From positions 53,019,137-53,083,136 of the forward strand of contig CAMTDV010000017.1 of assembly GCA_947069175.1 (NCBI GenBank): DNA of 64,000 bases. Reading direction: 5' to 3'. The stretch's first letter is position 1, and each line of letters opens with the position of its first letter. Below are positions 30,842-43,092 of this stretch, in pieces. This DNA comes from Scalesia atractyloides. Taxonomy: Eukaryota; Streptophyta; Magnoliopsida; Asterales; Asteraceae. Made by a program: the position numbers and the translations under genes. Under the pieces are notes generated by a model. The model saw nothing but the letters and a program-made list of their open reading frames with translations, made no database searches and had not been told where the DNA came from.

Positions 30842-33395
30842 TGTAACGCCTCGCGTTTTAAATTTTTCTTTAAATAGTAATAATAATAATAATGATGATA
30901 TTCTATACGTTTCACGATGTTGCGTTCGTAGACGGGTTTCGGAACGGTAACGAGCATCGGGTTACAAATGGAGCACTTTTGGGCTTTAGGCCCAATCTAT
31001 TCAACCCTAAACCTACCCTATATAATCATCCTAATATTCATTTCCTTAAAACCCTAGCCCCCACACCTCTCATCTCTCCCTCTCTGAACTCCGACGGCCG
31101 GAGATTCCTCCGGTCGGTTTTCCGGCGAGCAACCACACCCCCACAACCCCTTCTTCCTCCTTCACAACCTGACCCCCTGCTTTCATGCTTCTTCGACGAC
31201 CGGAACGGAGGTCCAGCCTATCTCCGACGACCTCCGATGACACACGAGCACCCCCTCGGCTCTCCTTTTCCCCCCTCGATTTTTCGGCACTGGCGAAGCC
31301 GGTGGAACCGACGAGACCGTTCACCTCTCTCACCCTCCTTCCCGCTCACCCCTTCTCTCTCTCTCTCTACAACAGAGCCGCCAGCCACCGTGATGGTGGC
31401 GGTGCTCCAGAAACACGGCAGCCGCAGTGGCGGTAAACAGAGACAGCAGGCAGGGATTGACGCCGATGAGTCTCGATTTAGCTGGGTTTGGTCATCGGTT
31501 CAGTCAGATTCGTCTCGACTCGGGCTCCTGTTCGATTTCCGACGAACTCGTCAGCGGCACCATCGGTTCAGTCAGCTTGGTTCCCGCGACACAGGTGAAC
31601 TCGGTTCAAAATACGAAGCTTGGTTCAGTTTCGGTTCAATCAACGCAAGTCAACAACAGTCAACTCGGTCAACGAGAGTCAACCAGTCAACTGCTGGTCA
31701 ACTGTCGATCCGGGACGAGGTAAAATCTTATTATACGTAAATTTCATTATTATTGTTACATATAGTTATTGTAATAACCGTAAAACCTTAGTTATTTGAA
31801 CATGTACACAAATCGTATCTTTGCAACTTGTGTAACAAATCTATTTTTTTTTCGTTATATAAATTGCATAAACATATATTGATTATTAAACACTAACCAA
31901 GCTGGAATCGTCAACATTCGCCACTTTAGAAAATCATTCGTGTATCATTTATATATAACCAAATTGTTGAGTTTTGCAAATATATCGACAACTAGATTGT
32001 CGGGATCGCCCTCTGCCCGTTTTTCGTCAAAACATACAAATATATATTTATTTATATGTTACACCTTTCGACAAGTATATATATACCAAGTATATTCATC
32101 TAACGACAAAATACACACATATATATATATATACATTATTCGACCAAAATATGTTCAATTACTAAACTCCTCGACAAAACATATATTCATTTGAGACGAA
32201 ATATATTAATTTATTATAGTTTTAACAAATATACATATCTATTGTACTCCTTTCATCAAAACATAAATATGTATCGATTGCGTTTTTCGTCGAAACAAAT
32301 ATATACCTAATACACCTTTCGTTATAATACAACTACATGTATACCAAATGTGCTTCCGTCAAATATATGTATATATACACATAAGCTTTAAGGTTGAAAA
32401 CTAAATATAAAGTAACGTATTCGAATAATTTTTATAACAATAAAAAAATAAAAGCATATATATATATATATATCTATATTCATCATTTTGACATTCACTT
32501 ATACAACTCTTTAATGAATTTAATTTAGAGTTTCCTTTCATAAACGATGTTAACTATATACGTGCATCTTAACCCGATTCTAATCTCCGTCATAACTCCG
32601 ATTACTCATACAACTTCGTTTGCCTTATAAGGTGACCTCGGTGTCCCATCCTCCAAAACCTCAACTCGTCGCGGTATTTCTAAAGAAGACTTAGCAATTT
32701 TGTGAGTATACACGACCCACTTTTCGTTTATAACACTTTTGGGTGTAACATGTTCCCATATACAAAAATCACAATACTTAAACTTTATGAAATGTACAAA
32801 CAATCCTATATCCATGAATACTTTAATCGATTACTTGATGCTCATATCTTGGACATTCTTTATGTAATACCTTAGTCATTAACTACTTTAGCCTTCGTTT
32901 GACATGTATAGCGCTATAGGAAGTAACGCATCACCCTCCTCATGAAATCTAGAGGTCATGTTAAAATATCGTGTTTGCGTTCAGGGTTTGACTAGAAGTA
33001 TTACATGCCTTGTATATTGCTCTTGTATGAATCATAGTTGCCATGAGGATTTGTTTTAAACTTTATTCGTATACGTATGCTATGCTTAAACTTATGTACT
33101 CGCCTTTTCTTTTCCCTATACTTTATTTTAAACATGTTACAGGTTGATGAAGACGATACTATGAAATTGAAGTAGCGTTAATGCTAGATACACATATAGA
33201 CGCTTAGGCTTAATCATGTTGTATAAATCTTGTCCTTATTTGTTATTGTCATTGGAAATTCCATGTATTGTAATAATGATTTATTTGTGAAATGAAATTC
33301 GGTTTTAACTAATTATTGTCACCATCAGCGTTGTGAGCATTGAGCAATCTATTTCGTCTCACTCTGATGTTTCCGCCATCGGTTGGGGTGTGACA
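30842..33395 (+). mobile_element. Solo gypsy LTR nested in the Athila-like LTR
   Basis: Starts TGTAACGCCTCGCG and ends TTGGGGTGTGACA. It interrupts the host LTR. The 5-base flanks GCACG and ACAAG do not match, so the target duplication is lost or the solo LTR arose from recombination between two elements. A GC-rich leader region (31050-31730) contains a 282-codon ORF judged non-genic. Confidence 0.75.
32020..32385. repeat. Degenerate TTCG-ACAAAACATATAT array
   Basis: About ten variants of TTTCGTCAAAACATAAATAT follow each other every 25-55 bases (for example TCGACAAAACATATATTC, CATCAAAACATAAATATG, TTTCGTCGAAACAAATATAT), all in the same orientation inside the LTR. Confidence 0.6.
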
Positions 33396-34203
33396 ACAAG
33401 TGTACCACTCAATGCAGTATAGCCTAAGTATGTCCAAGTATTGAACCCACGAGACTCTATAATTACGTTTACTAGACACGATTAACTTATCTATTACTGA
33501 CTCGACTTTTTTGTTTTGTTGATTGGGGGGTTTGCTAATATCCTAAAATTGCAATTAATTAAAGACTAACTAATTTAACCGAGCTAAGACGCAACTTGGA
33601 ACTTGGATTTAACTCAAATGATGATAAAAGGAGTACCTAGGTTGGAATCACATGTGTTATCAGTTATCTTTCTATCAGACACGAACTGTTATGAAATCGG
33701 GATGGTAAAGTACTAAACTTATCGAGAAATAGAACAGGACCCTCGACCCTTCTTGAGAAGACACCTATGGAACTCTAATATGCTGTTAAATTACCGGTTT
33801 GTTTAGACTCCATCACGGTTATCTAACTGTTCTAATAAAGTACCCTTATTCGACAATCTACCTCACAACGTGAAAATCAAGGGTAACATAGAAATATGAT
33901 TCGAATTGAGAAGCAAGAACTGGAAAGGCAACTAAGTTGGACTCCTCACAAGGCACATAAACCTAGCAATTTACCAACCTAGACATACCAGCAATCTCTC
34001 ACCTCACGATTATTAAGTTAGTAGAACACTTAGACCTACTTAAATCATGAATATCACTTCTATAGTGTATTGGCCAATTAACCATAAAAATAAAAAATAC
34101 ATGGTTAATGATCTAACATGAACCTATTATATGAACGACATTCAACAAGGAATATGTGAAGCAATAAACATGAATCAAAACAAGTTTAGACACACATACC
34201 AAT

Positions 34204-34820
34204 GTTTTCATAACCGGATCGGATAACGAATCAGACGCCTTACTAGTTCATTGGTCGAATCGGTTGGACCTATCAAACCGGGTTTAAGAACCGGACTACC
34301 TTATAAATTATATAAATATATTTAAAAAATAGGAAAGTATATTACTTTTCTATTTTTAGAAATTAATCTTCATTTGCATTGTGCACGTTTCCAAGGAGAA
34401 TATAATTAATAATTATTATATGGTAAAGGGTGTGATACAACTGGATTCTCGTTTGCTTTGTGTTCTCTTTCTATCGTTTCTGAAACTCCATCTACGCACG
34501 CTTCTACACCCAAAAAGAGTTCATCGACTTCTTTCTTTTCGTATCTATAAAGATCAGCCATGCCTAAATAGATTATCAATTGAGAACGATGGGGTAAATA
34601 TTATCATTGAGGGTGTCGGCGTGTAGATTTTAGGCTTAATCAGTGTTTCAGGTGGAAAAAAAAGCTTACTTACAGGTCCACCCAGCTGGCTTGCCGAACC
34701 AGAAAAATCAACGGACTGGCCGGTTTGTTGTAAAGTTAACAATCTACTATGATCGGACCCCAATCTCATTGAGAACGGTTGAACCGGTCGGACCGACCGG
34801 TCCGATCCGGTCTTCAAAAC
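34204..34820. mobile_element. AACCGG-type miniature inverted-repeat element
   Basis: The left end TTTTCATAACCGGATCGGA (34205-34223) is matched by the inverse of 34801-34819, TTTTGAAGACCGGATCGGA (16 of 19 bases). Subterminal CCGGT/ACCGG motifs are abundant. No clear target duplication. Lies inside the Athila-like LTR, so it is younger than that LTR. Confidence 0.65.
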
Positions 34821-35749
34821 CATGACGCATACACACCGAATTATAGCAAACAAGTCTTTACTCTAATAGAAAATCCATAAAATGGATAAAAATCGCAACT
34901 TTAACACATGTTCTCATTAGCTTAGGTTGTTCATAAAAGTTTTAGCCTAAAATCTATAAAAAATCAAGAACAAATTCATCAGAAAGGAGCAAGACATAAT
35001 CAAAGAAATAAACAAGAGAACAAGTAAACCCTGATGCTTAACACGCGAGCCAACACGATCCCAAGCTTCACAACTTCAACCAATGGTTTGTCTTTTACGA
35101 TTTTGCTCGAAAAGATGTCTTAAATTCGTCCCAAGCCTCTCTAATTCGTCTAGGGTTGTCTGGTTATGATTGGGGTTAAAATGTGGGCTTCCACGCACTG
35201 AACAGGACTCCCCTCATGTTGCGCGGGGTCCATATGCTCTACTGGTCGCGCGGCGCGACCAGCTTGCGAACTCACATAACCGTTTTTGTCATAACTTTCT
35301 TGTTTCAACTCTGTTTTCTTCGTCGTTTTCGCCTACGGATTCGTAATTCAATTCTCTACCGTCTCATCTTCTTAATATCCATTTCCATTCCATGAGAATC
35401 CTTCATTAAGCCCAAACCTTCTCCTATGTGCTCGTTTCTTTAACGTTTTAGCTCGTTTTTTTACTTCTGATACCCTGTAGAACACACAAGACATAATAAT
35501 ATACAAAACCAATGGTAAAACGACACAAAATGACTCAATTATTATAAAAATTATACATGGAAACAAATGTAATTATAGTACATCAATCGCAAAAAGTAAA
35601 CAATTAGTGTCAATAAGAAACAATTTGTATGACTTATTGGGAAAACTTTGTACAAACATGTGTGGTCGTTTGGGGAATACATTCAAACCTTTGTTGACTT
35701 TGTAGAATAAACCACAAGGGTTTATTCTAATTGAGTAAGTCGGTTTCTG

Positions 35750-37320
35750 TCATTCATAAGATAACTTCCAACACAAACATATCACCTTAGAAGCGAGAAT
35801 GGGGTGTCAAACTTATAGCATAACATACTATCGTTCGGCTAACTAAAGTTAATGAATGTATTTTAGTTATGGATCAAGACGAACCACCATGTTTCACACA
35901 GAATTAAATTATTTGTATATAAGCCACATATGTAAAAAGTTTGTAATTTGAAAATAATTAGCACACATGAATTACCCCAAAACAATTCTAATACGACAAA
36001 GTAGCTTTCTGTGTTGTTTTCATTTTATATTTTAAAATAGTAAACGATGTCGAAAAATTATAAAAATTTCCAGTCAACTAAATTAGAAGGTGATCTACAA
36101 CTTTCATTTAGAAATTTTTTCTGTTTGTAACCCAGAAATTGGTCAAAAACTGCGGATCTTTACGAATCGTTCAGTTTTGACCTTCAGTTTGGTTTTAAAC
36201 GGTTGAGGATCCATACGTTGAATTGTTTTTGATGTACTTAATCATGAAGTAAGAGTTTACATTATTTGGTTAAGTTTTGACCAAGTTATGGTCGTTCAAA
36301 GTGACAACACATAATCTGTCCAAAACCGGAAATCACTTATGTGTTTCCGTTGGTAGTTTTCAAATGCGTAAAATACGGGCTTTGACGTAAGAATGGATAG
36401 AATATGGCTTATAACCATACGAGCGAGAGGTAATATGGTTTGTTAAACCTTACATTCTGATTTTGAAGTGTTTTTAAAAGGTTTTGACCCATTACGACTA
36501 GTTTATATAGTTTACACTATAACTAGTCGTACGCGTAATACGGGTTCGAATGGTCAAATGGGTTCGTGACAAGTATGATAAATAAAAATATATTTTATTA
36601 TGTTGTATGAACTGTTTCGGTACCAAAAATTGTATTACATAAGTTATAAAGTTTATTCTTTCATTATTAGACAAAAAGCGTATTTTTGACCTTTATAAAT
36701 ATAAATTTAACTTGTCACTTGACCTATTTAAACGTGACGATCATGTCATGTAAATGCAGAGATTTATACCCTATATTATGATGATCATCTAGGTGAAAAG
36801 AATTTGAAATTCGTTTGACCAAAGTGGTCGGGATCAAAAGTCAAAGAAAAGTCAAATTGTTTGACTTTCGGGTGGAATCTAGCTACAAAACTGAATTTGA
36901 CTAAAGGAAAGGCTTACCTAAACTTGAAGAATCACTTAGAACTTCAGAACAGGAGGCTCCTAAGCAGAAGCAAGCTCCACAAGAAGTTTTGAAAGTGAAG
37001 GAAGAATGGTGTGAATAAAATGGTGAACTTATGTACCTAACAAGAGGAAGGAGATGATGCCAAGTGTCCTTGGGAGCTCTAGGAAGTTGATTAGTGTCTA
37101 GGCATGTGTCAACACTAGGTTAGAAGGTGGCAAGGAGAAGCTAGGTGGCATAACTTGGAGCCCAAACAAAAATTTGCAGTGCAGGGTCTTCTTGCGGACC
37201 GCAAGGCCCTCTGACGTGCAAAAATTTGCATTGTTAACAGTTTTAGCCCATGAACTTGCAATTTCATCTTTTTGACGATTCCAGTTCTTTTAACCAATTG
37301 TTTACGTTATGTAAGGGGGT
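35750..37320 (-). mobile_element. Diverged gypsy LTR remnant, same family as the window end
   Basis: Shares in order several blocks with 62.1-63.9 kb: AATGAATGTATT near 35855 and 62211, ACATTCTGATTT near 36450 and 62816, a GTCAAA-rich part, then GCAAGCTCCA near 36970 and 63648. Each ends in a GC palindrome (37191-37205 here). Strongly decayed; no outer ends found. Confidence 0.55.
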
Positions 37321-38189
37321 TTCAAGGCATGTGTAACTTAGATTTTGTTCTGGTAATGTCGCTAAGTTAAAATTAATTATGTTCGAATGTCGGTTAAAGA
37401 GTTTTTAATACGGAATTTAAAAGCTTGAAATTCTCGCAGTTGTTACATGATAGATAACTGGTTTTTTTTTCTAATTGAAAGAGTTATCTTAACGAAGTAT
37501 AAAATGGTCTACCTAGAGGGATAAGTTCAAAGACAAATGGGGTTTGAAGTTTTCTGATTTATTTGAAATAAGTTAAAATACTAATGGTATTCTCAGAGTA
37601 AGTTTAATGGTTTTTGTTTGTTTATGTCATTTCTTCTAAAGAATTCATTTTTAAACATTACACATTAGCTAACATTATTATTAGCATATATTTTGTAAAG
37701 TAGCAGTGGTTTATAGTTGATATCACGTTCATGGGTTAAAATTGATAGTTTTGAATAAAATATGTATATTTTTTTGTATCACATATATCATCGATCCTAT
37801 CTTGGATACATTTACTCATTTCTCTAAATGACTCAAATGGAGGTTACATTACAATTACATTGTTACCCTCGCCGTCCCATGGAGGTTACAAGATGAGGTG
37901 GCCTAGATCAAGGTTGCCCACTTGGAGGAATCCATGAAGTAAACAAACGGAACATGTGACTGTAAACTTAATGAGCGGCCCATGAATCGTGTTGCTGAAG
38001 TCGTATTAGTAGATAAGGATGTTTTAACTGAAGCAATTGTTTGAACATCTTAACGCATCTAATACATAGCCAGATGAACTGTTGCAGCCAAAACAAGCTA
38101 ATATTTTATTAGGTAACACTTTTATTTAAATGATTTCTGGTTTGTCATGTTTAGCATTATGTGGCAATATCTTATGTGATATGATAGAG
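37321..38189. other. Non-coding stretch
   Basis: AT-rich, no supported gene or element edge. Confidence 0.4.
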
Positions 38190-38391
38190 AAGTTGGTTTT
38201 ACAGATGGACATTAATGATGATGATGAGAGTCTCCAACATCATAAAGTACCAGCCCGTTTGCTAAGGCATTGCAGCAGTTCAAAGGATTTGGGTCTGAGT
38301 TTCGTGTCCCTAGAGCAACATCCGGGCAACGTGGTTTGACCCGTTCGATGCTTCTGCTAGTAGAGCTGATGATGATGACTATATAACTTGA
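38190..38391 (+). pseudogene. Possible 3' exon remnant of an unknown gene
   Basis: Contains a plausible acidic C-terminus ending WFDPFDASASRADDDDYIT and a stop at about 38391, preceded in a shifted frame by SPFAKALQQFKGFGSEFRVPR. Composition is unlike the AT-rich surroundings. Family not recognised. It could be a captured gene fragment or chance. Confidence 0.3.
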
Positions 38392-38908
38392 TTAGCTTAA
38401 AGCACGTTACAAGTCAACACTCATACAGGATCATATATGCAAATCCTTATAACATCACTTCTTACTTGCTAAACTATAGAAATGTGAATTTATGGTACTC
38501 ACTAGCATTTCAAATTAGTTGCATTATCTTTTATTATGTGTATAACCTTGGCACCAGGTAACTACCAGCAATGAAAATGCAATCTATTAGCTATTTAGAG
38601 CTACATGGAAGAACCACCTTTGTATTTTCAAAATGAACCACAATTGTAAAAAGCACATAAGGCATGCACAAGACTTGAAAAACCACTGATGTACTATCAA
38701 TATACAACTATACATACTTATAATACAAAATTACCCCCCATTTATGAACACTTTTTAGGCAATTCATAATGGAAACACTACCTAAATCGTTCCTTTTCAG
38801 TTTTTTTTAGGATTAGAAGGTCCAAATAAGAAAGAAGCAAAAAACGGGGGAAATGGACGAAAATAAGAATCTTCCAAGAAGCACTCCTGTTCATATCCAA
38901 GCATGGCC
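38392..38908. other. Non-coding stretch
   Basis: AT-rich spacer leading to the hAT miniature element; nothing supported. Confidence 0.4.
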
Positions 38909-38916
38909 ATGCCTCT

Positions 38917-39618
38917 TAGAGGTGTGCATGGTTCGGTTCGGTTTGGTTTTTGGGAAAAATCAAAACCGTAACCGAAATGTCGGGTTTCGGTTTTTAAAAA
39001 CCGTTCGGTTTTTTCGGTTTCGGTTTTTCGGTTTTTACGTCGGTTCGCTTCGGTTTTTCGGTTATTTCGGTTTTTGGAAGAAAATTATGTAAGATTAAAA
39101 AAAAAGGTAAAATTTATATTATAACAATATTTTTATATGTTTACATTTAATTTATTATAGTTAACCTCTTTAATTAATATTGTTTACATAAACTAACCTT
39201 CTAATCGATTTTTATGTTTTCTTCAAAGTTTTTATTAAGAAATTTTCTTTTATAATAATTTGAAGATCATTTAATTCTTATATTAAATTTTGTTATTTTT
39301 ATAGGTAATAAATAAATTATTTCAATTATAAATAAACATGTAATATTTTTATTGTGAACAATTAACATTCATTAAAATTAATATTTTCTACTAGTATTGG
39401 GTTAAACACTTAAACAATTTAAACTTAAACATAAAAAATATGGATTGTAACTTCTTAGTTCGGTTCGGTTCGGTTTTTTTCGGTTATTGAAAATGTTTAT
39501 CCGAAAACCGAACCGAAATTTTCTGTTATTAAAAATCCAAAAAGCGAACCGTCGGTTTTTGTTTCGGTTCGGTTATTTGGTTACGGATCGGTTATTTTGG
39601 TTTTCTTGCTCACCCCTA
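38917..39618. mobile_element. hAT-type miniature element with perfect 8-bp duplication
   Basis: Ends are TAGAGGTGTGC and, in inverse, TAGGGGTGAGC. ATGCCTCT lies directly outside on both sides (38909-38916 and 39619-39626). Subterminal regions are packed with CGGTTCGGTTTT on the left and CCGAACCGAA-type sequence on the right, and the 702-bp element has an AT-rich core. ORFs in it (for example 38853-39092) are not genes. An 8-bp duplication with this end sequence is characteristic of hAT. Confidence 0.9.
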
Positions 39619-39626
39619 ATGCCTCT

Positions 39627-41031
39627 CGCCTCAACTCGCCTTCTAGAAGAATCAGAACCACTTGGTGGGCAAGAAAAGAATAGTGGCAGGCATTTCCGTG
39701 CATCACAAGCACGACCATGACCCCATAAAAGACAAATGAGAAGAGGACAAAAGCTTGAGACTAGAGTACACTTCCTTCAATCGTTGTCAGGATAGCTCAA
39801 CATGCATGCATGTGCATGTAAGGCACTTCCGTGCCCAAGACCCCCCGGGATACAGAAATGACAAATTCTTGAAGCTTCTATTAGGATTCCAAGTGCAAGG
39901 CACGGCCGTGCCCTATAGGCGTGCCTGTGCATCCGTACGTTTGATCAGCCTATAAATACCATCTCCATTCACTCATTTGAGGCATGCCGTTCTTTGCTCT
40001 CTTGTTCCTTGTCGTGCTACAGCCCCAAGGCCGATAGACTTGTGCCTCTAAGGCCTTGTTCTCTCACCTTGAAGGCTCAAGTCCCTTGGAGAAAGTGTGG
40101 ATGATCCATGGAGCATAACTAATCAATAGCCAAGTATGCCATGATCAAGATGCTTCATAAGCTCCCTTTGCTTAGAAATGAGAGGCTAATCCTTAGGGAA
40201 GGCCTTTATGCTAACCGAGACCTCTCCAAAGTTAGGATCCTACATCATACCTTTGATCATCCATGTTAAGAATAAGGCATCGTTAGATTAGTTCACTAAA
40301 CATGAGTGGTGGATGAGAGTTGAGAGACACTTTGTTGCACACATACTTGCACTTGAGCTAGAGCTTGAAGATCATGAAGTGTGGTAATTGTCGTTGTTAC
40401 AAGTGTTTCATATGGTTGTAATCTCTATGTCTCCTCGAACTCTTGGATTAGTTAATCTTATCTTATTTAATGTGTTTATTCTTTACTTATTATTGGTTTA
40501 TCATCTTTTGTGACAGGATTGCATGACCCCTTTGAAACTAAATTAACTTAACATCTTAATTTAACTATATTAAGTTAACCTAACTTAACTTGACTAAGGT
40601 GTACGCACGGCTTCTGGTACCCTTAATCAAATCCAGTGTACTAAATAAACCATGGAGGTGAAGCTTATTAGTACAAGCTTTTGGTATCGAGCTAGATCTT
40701 GGGGGGGGGGGGGGGGTAATAAAAGGCTTCTGATATTACGTCAAGATCCTTTGGGAAGGCTTCGGGTAATGCACTAAGATCCTTTTGGGGGTAAAAGTTA
40801 TGATAATAAATTAATGGGGGAATATGGCAATTCGATGGAATAGAAGATAGCCAGTGGAATGAGACCTATTCGCTTATTCGGTAACTTAATTAATTTAGAC
40901 TCAAATGTTTATATTTTGGGTTTACTCTAGTGAGTGCTGATGCCGTAACGATTCAAAAAATACCGAATAGTATTTTTTTGACTTCTTTTATATGTGAATG
41001 TGAACCCGGTCATAACACGGCGAGCGTTACA
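39627..41031. other. LTR-derived region
   Basis: Looks like gypsy LTR sequence. There are short palindromes including GGCACGGCCGTGCC (39899-39912), a TATA-like CCTATAAATACC (39949), and at 41031, on the minus strand, the start TGTAACGCTCGCCG of a TGTAAC-type LTR. A run of 16 G lies at 40701-40716. The other ends were not found. Confidence 0.45.
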
Positions 41032-41726
41032 TCTAGTTTTTAGTAAAGATGTAATTGAATTTGTGCGTTTATATTTATATTTTGATGGTGGTTACACAAA
41101 TAATTAACAAATTTTAAGACTATACATTTATACTTTATTATTTATAACTAGTTTTTATGACCCGCGCTTTGTAGCGGGACTGTTAAGCCAAACAAAAAGT
41201 AAACATAAAAGTGATGAATCATGCACGGGCGGTGTGTTAACTCGTAAAAAATTAGACCGAAAAACAAAAACCTATAAAAGAATAGTTAAGTTGGCTTAGA
41301 ACCTGCAAGTTTCAAGGGAGTTGTTAAACCATAAAAATATTGACGTAAAAACCTTGAAGCACACACTCTTGTTGTAGCGTGTTAACTCGCAAAATCTAGA
41401 ACGAATTGTAAAACAAGAAATTTCTAAAAGATGTATAGTACATAAGACCAAAGTTAAAGGTGAAAAAATGTTGGGGTTAAAAATAGAAAATGTTTATGAC
41501 AAACATGTAAAAAATGAGTACTATAGGGTTAAAAGTGTAAACGATAAAAACAATGGGGTTATGTAAAAGATGAAAATGGTTAAAAGGGTAAAAGAAAAGA
41601 AGTATAAGAATTAAAAGAAAAGGAAAAGGAATAGTGTTTATATGAGTAAAGAATTTTTTATGAATTAATATAGGGATAATAACTAGTTGAAATTAAAACG
41701 TAATATAAAAGCCAAAATTAAAAAAA
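41032..41726. other. Non-autonomous element remnant and spacer
   Basis: ACTAGTTTTTATGACCCGCG at 41149-41168, followed by CTTTGTAGCGGG, is a common plant miniature-element end; a similar start, CTAGCCGTTTATCCGCGCG, is at 45693. No partner end found. Confidence 0.4.
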
Positions 41727-43092
41727 TAGAGTACATTGCCATTTTCGTCCCTGAGGTTGGGCACGTTTGCCATTTTCATCCAAAATGACACTTTGGTACC
41801 ATTTTGCCCTCCATGTTTATAACTTTTTGCCATTTTCGTCCAAATACCTAACTGAGTTTGTTTTTTCTGTTAACTTTTAAATAGAAAATAAAAATAAATA
41901 AAAAAACTAATTATAAATCCTACCCCACCCACCCACCCACCCCCACCCCACTCTCTCTCTCTCTCTAAACCTCTTCACCTCTCTCTGTCTCTCCAAACCA
42001 CTCTCTCTCTAAATCTAACTTATACACATCTCCCCCCCTCTCTCTCTGCAGAAAGCCACCACCACCAGCCCCACCGTGTATCCTCCATCTGTGCACCACC
42101 ATCGTTCCAACACGAAACAAATTTGAGGTGTATTACACATCTAATCAAAACGGTTAAAGATAGGAGAACAACTAGATTTGCAAATCCGGCGGCAACAATC
42201 ATCACTCAAGTTCTTCTTCGTCATCATCTTCTTCGATTCGTCATATTCTTGATGCCACCAAACCACGTCACCTGATCTACAAATCCGACGGCAGCAAAGG
42301 TTAAGGTTTGTCATATGATTTTGGGTTGTAGGTTGCCGGTTTGATTTTGGGTTGTTGGTATTGAACGATTGTGGCGATGATTGTGAACTATGGTGATGAT
42401 GGTGGTCTAAAATGGTGGCTGGCAGTGGTACCGTTGGCGATGGTGGTGGCGCTGTTGGTGATTGTGACGGTTGGTAGTGTGGCGTTTGTGATGGGGGTGG
42501 TGGTGCTTGCAGTGGTGGGGTTGTGGTAGTTTTTGTGGTGGTGGGTGGGATGAATGGTGGCGGGTGGTTGTGGTTGCAGTGGTGGGTTGGGGTGAGTGGT
42601 GGCAGGTGGAGATAGGGGTGGGGTTTTATAAATGAAAGGGTTTTTTTTTATCTAAACGCCAACCACCTTCACGATCACAGAAGAGAGAAGAGAGAGAGAG
42701 AAGAGAGAGATAAATGGGTCGGATTTGCAGTGGTGCCGGAGTTGCAGGTTGTGTCGGAGATGTTGTCGGAGTTGTAGGTTATTGATGGTGGTAGTAGTTG
42801 TGGCGGCGGCGTTTGTTGAGGGTGAGAGATGAGAGAGTAAAATATGTCTGTATGTGTTGTATGTATGTGTTGTGCTATATCTATAACACATAATTACAAG
42901 TTACCCCTTTATCATTAACAAATTTAAAAAATACTTCAATTTAACGTTACAAAGTAACTAGGTTAGGCATTTGGACGAAAATGATAAAAAATTACAAACG
43001 TGGGGGGAGGGGGGAATTGGTACCAAAGTGTCATTTTAAACGAAAATGACAAACGTGCCTAAACTTCATGGACGAAAATGGCAATTTACTCT
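41727..43092. mobile_element. Long-terminal-inverted-repeat (Mutator-like) element
   Basis: The left end TAGAGTACATTGCCATTTTC and the inverse of the right end, TAGAGTAAATTGCCATTTTC, begin a matching stretch of about 150 bases (including TTCGTCC, AAAATGACACTTTGGTACC and TCATTTTCGTCCAAATGCC-type blocks). The internal part has CT-rich (41950-42050) and GGTGGT-rich (42380-42640) low-complexity runs and no transposase. About 1.37 kb. The nine-base flanks are A-rich and not clearly duplicated. Confidence 0.75.

Larger units (their letters stand above)
30728..35585 (-). mobile_element. Athila-like LTR, minus strand, with nested insertions
   Basis: Bounded by TGATGTGC at 30728 and GTACATCA at 35585, which are inverse to each other. 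It abuts the primer site and gag, so it is the 5' LTR of the minus-strand element. The left and right pieces (30728-30841 and 33396-35585) are separated by another LTR, and a miniature element lies at 34.2-34.8 kb. Without these the LTR is about 1.7 kb. A perfect GC-rich palindrome (arms CTGGTCGCGC and GCGCGACCAG) lies at 35242-35262. Confidence 0.7.

Noticed and set aside
30892..31740. 282-codon ORF
   Set aside because: Lies wholly in the nested LTR leader, is low in complexity (Ser/Pro/Arg), has no family blocks, and is equally open in two other frames.
40701..40716. G16 run as a quadruplex or regulatory signal
   Set aside because: A single homopolymer run in LTR-like sequence; most likely polymerase slippage or an assembly artefact.
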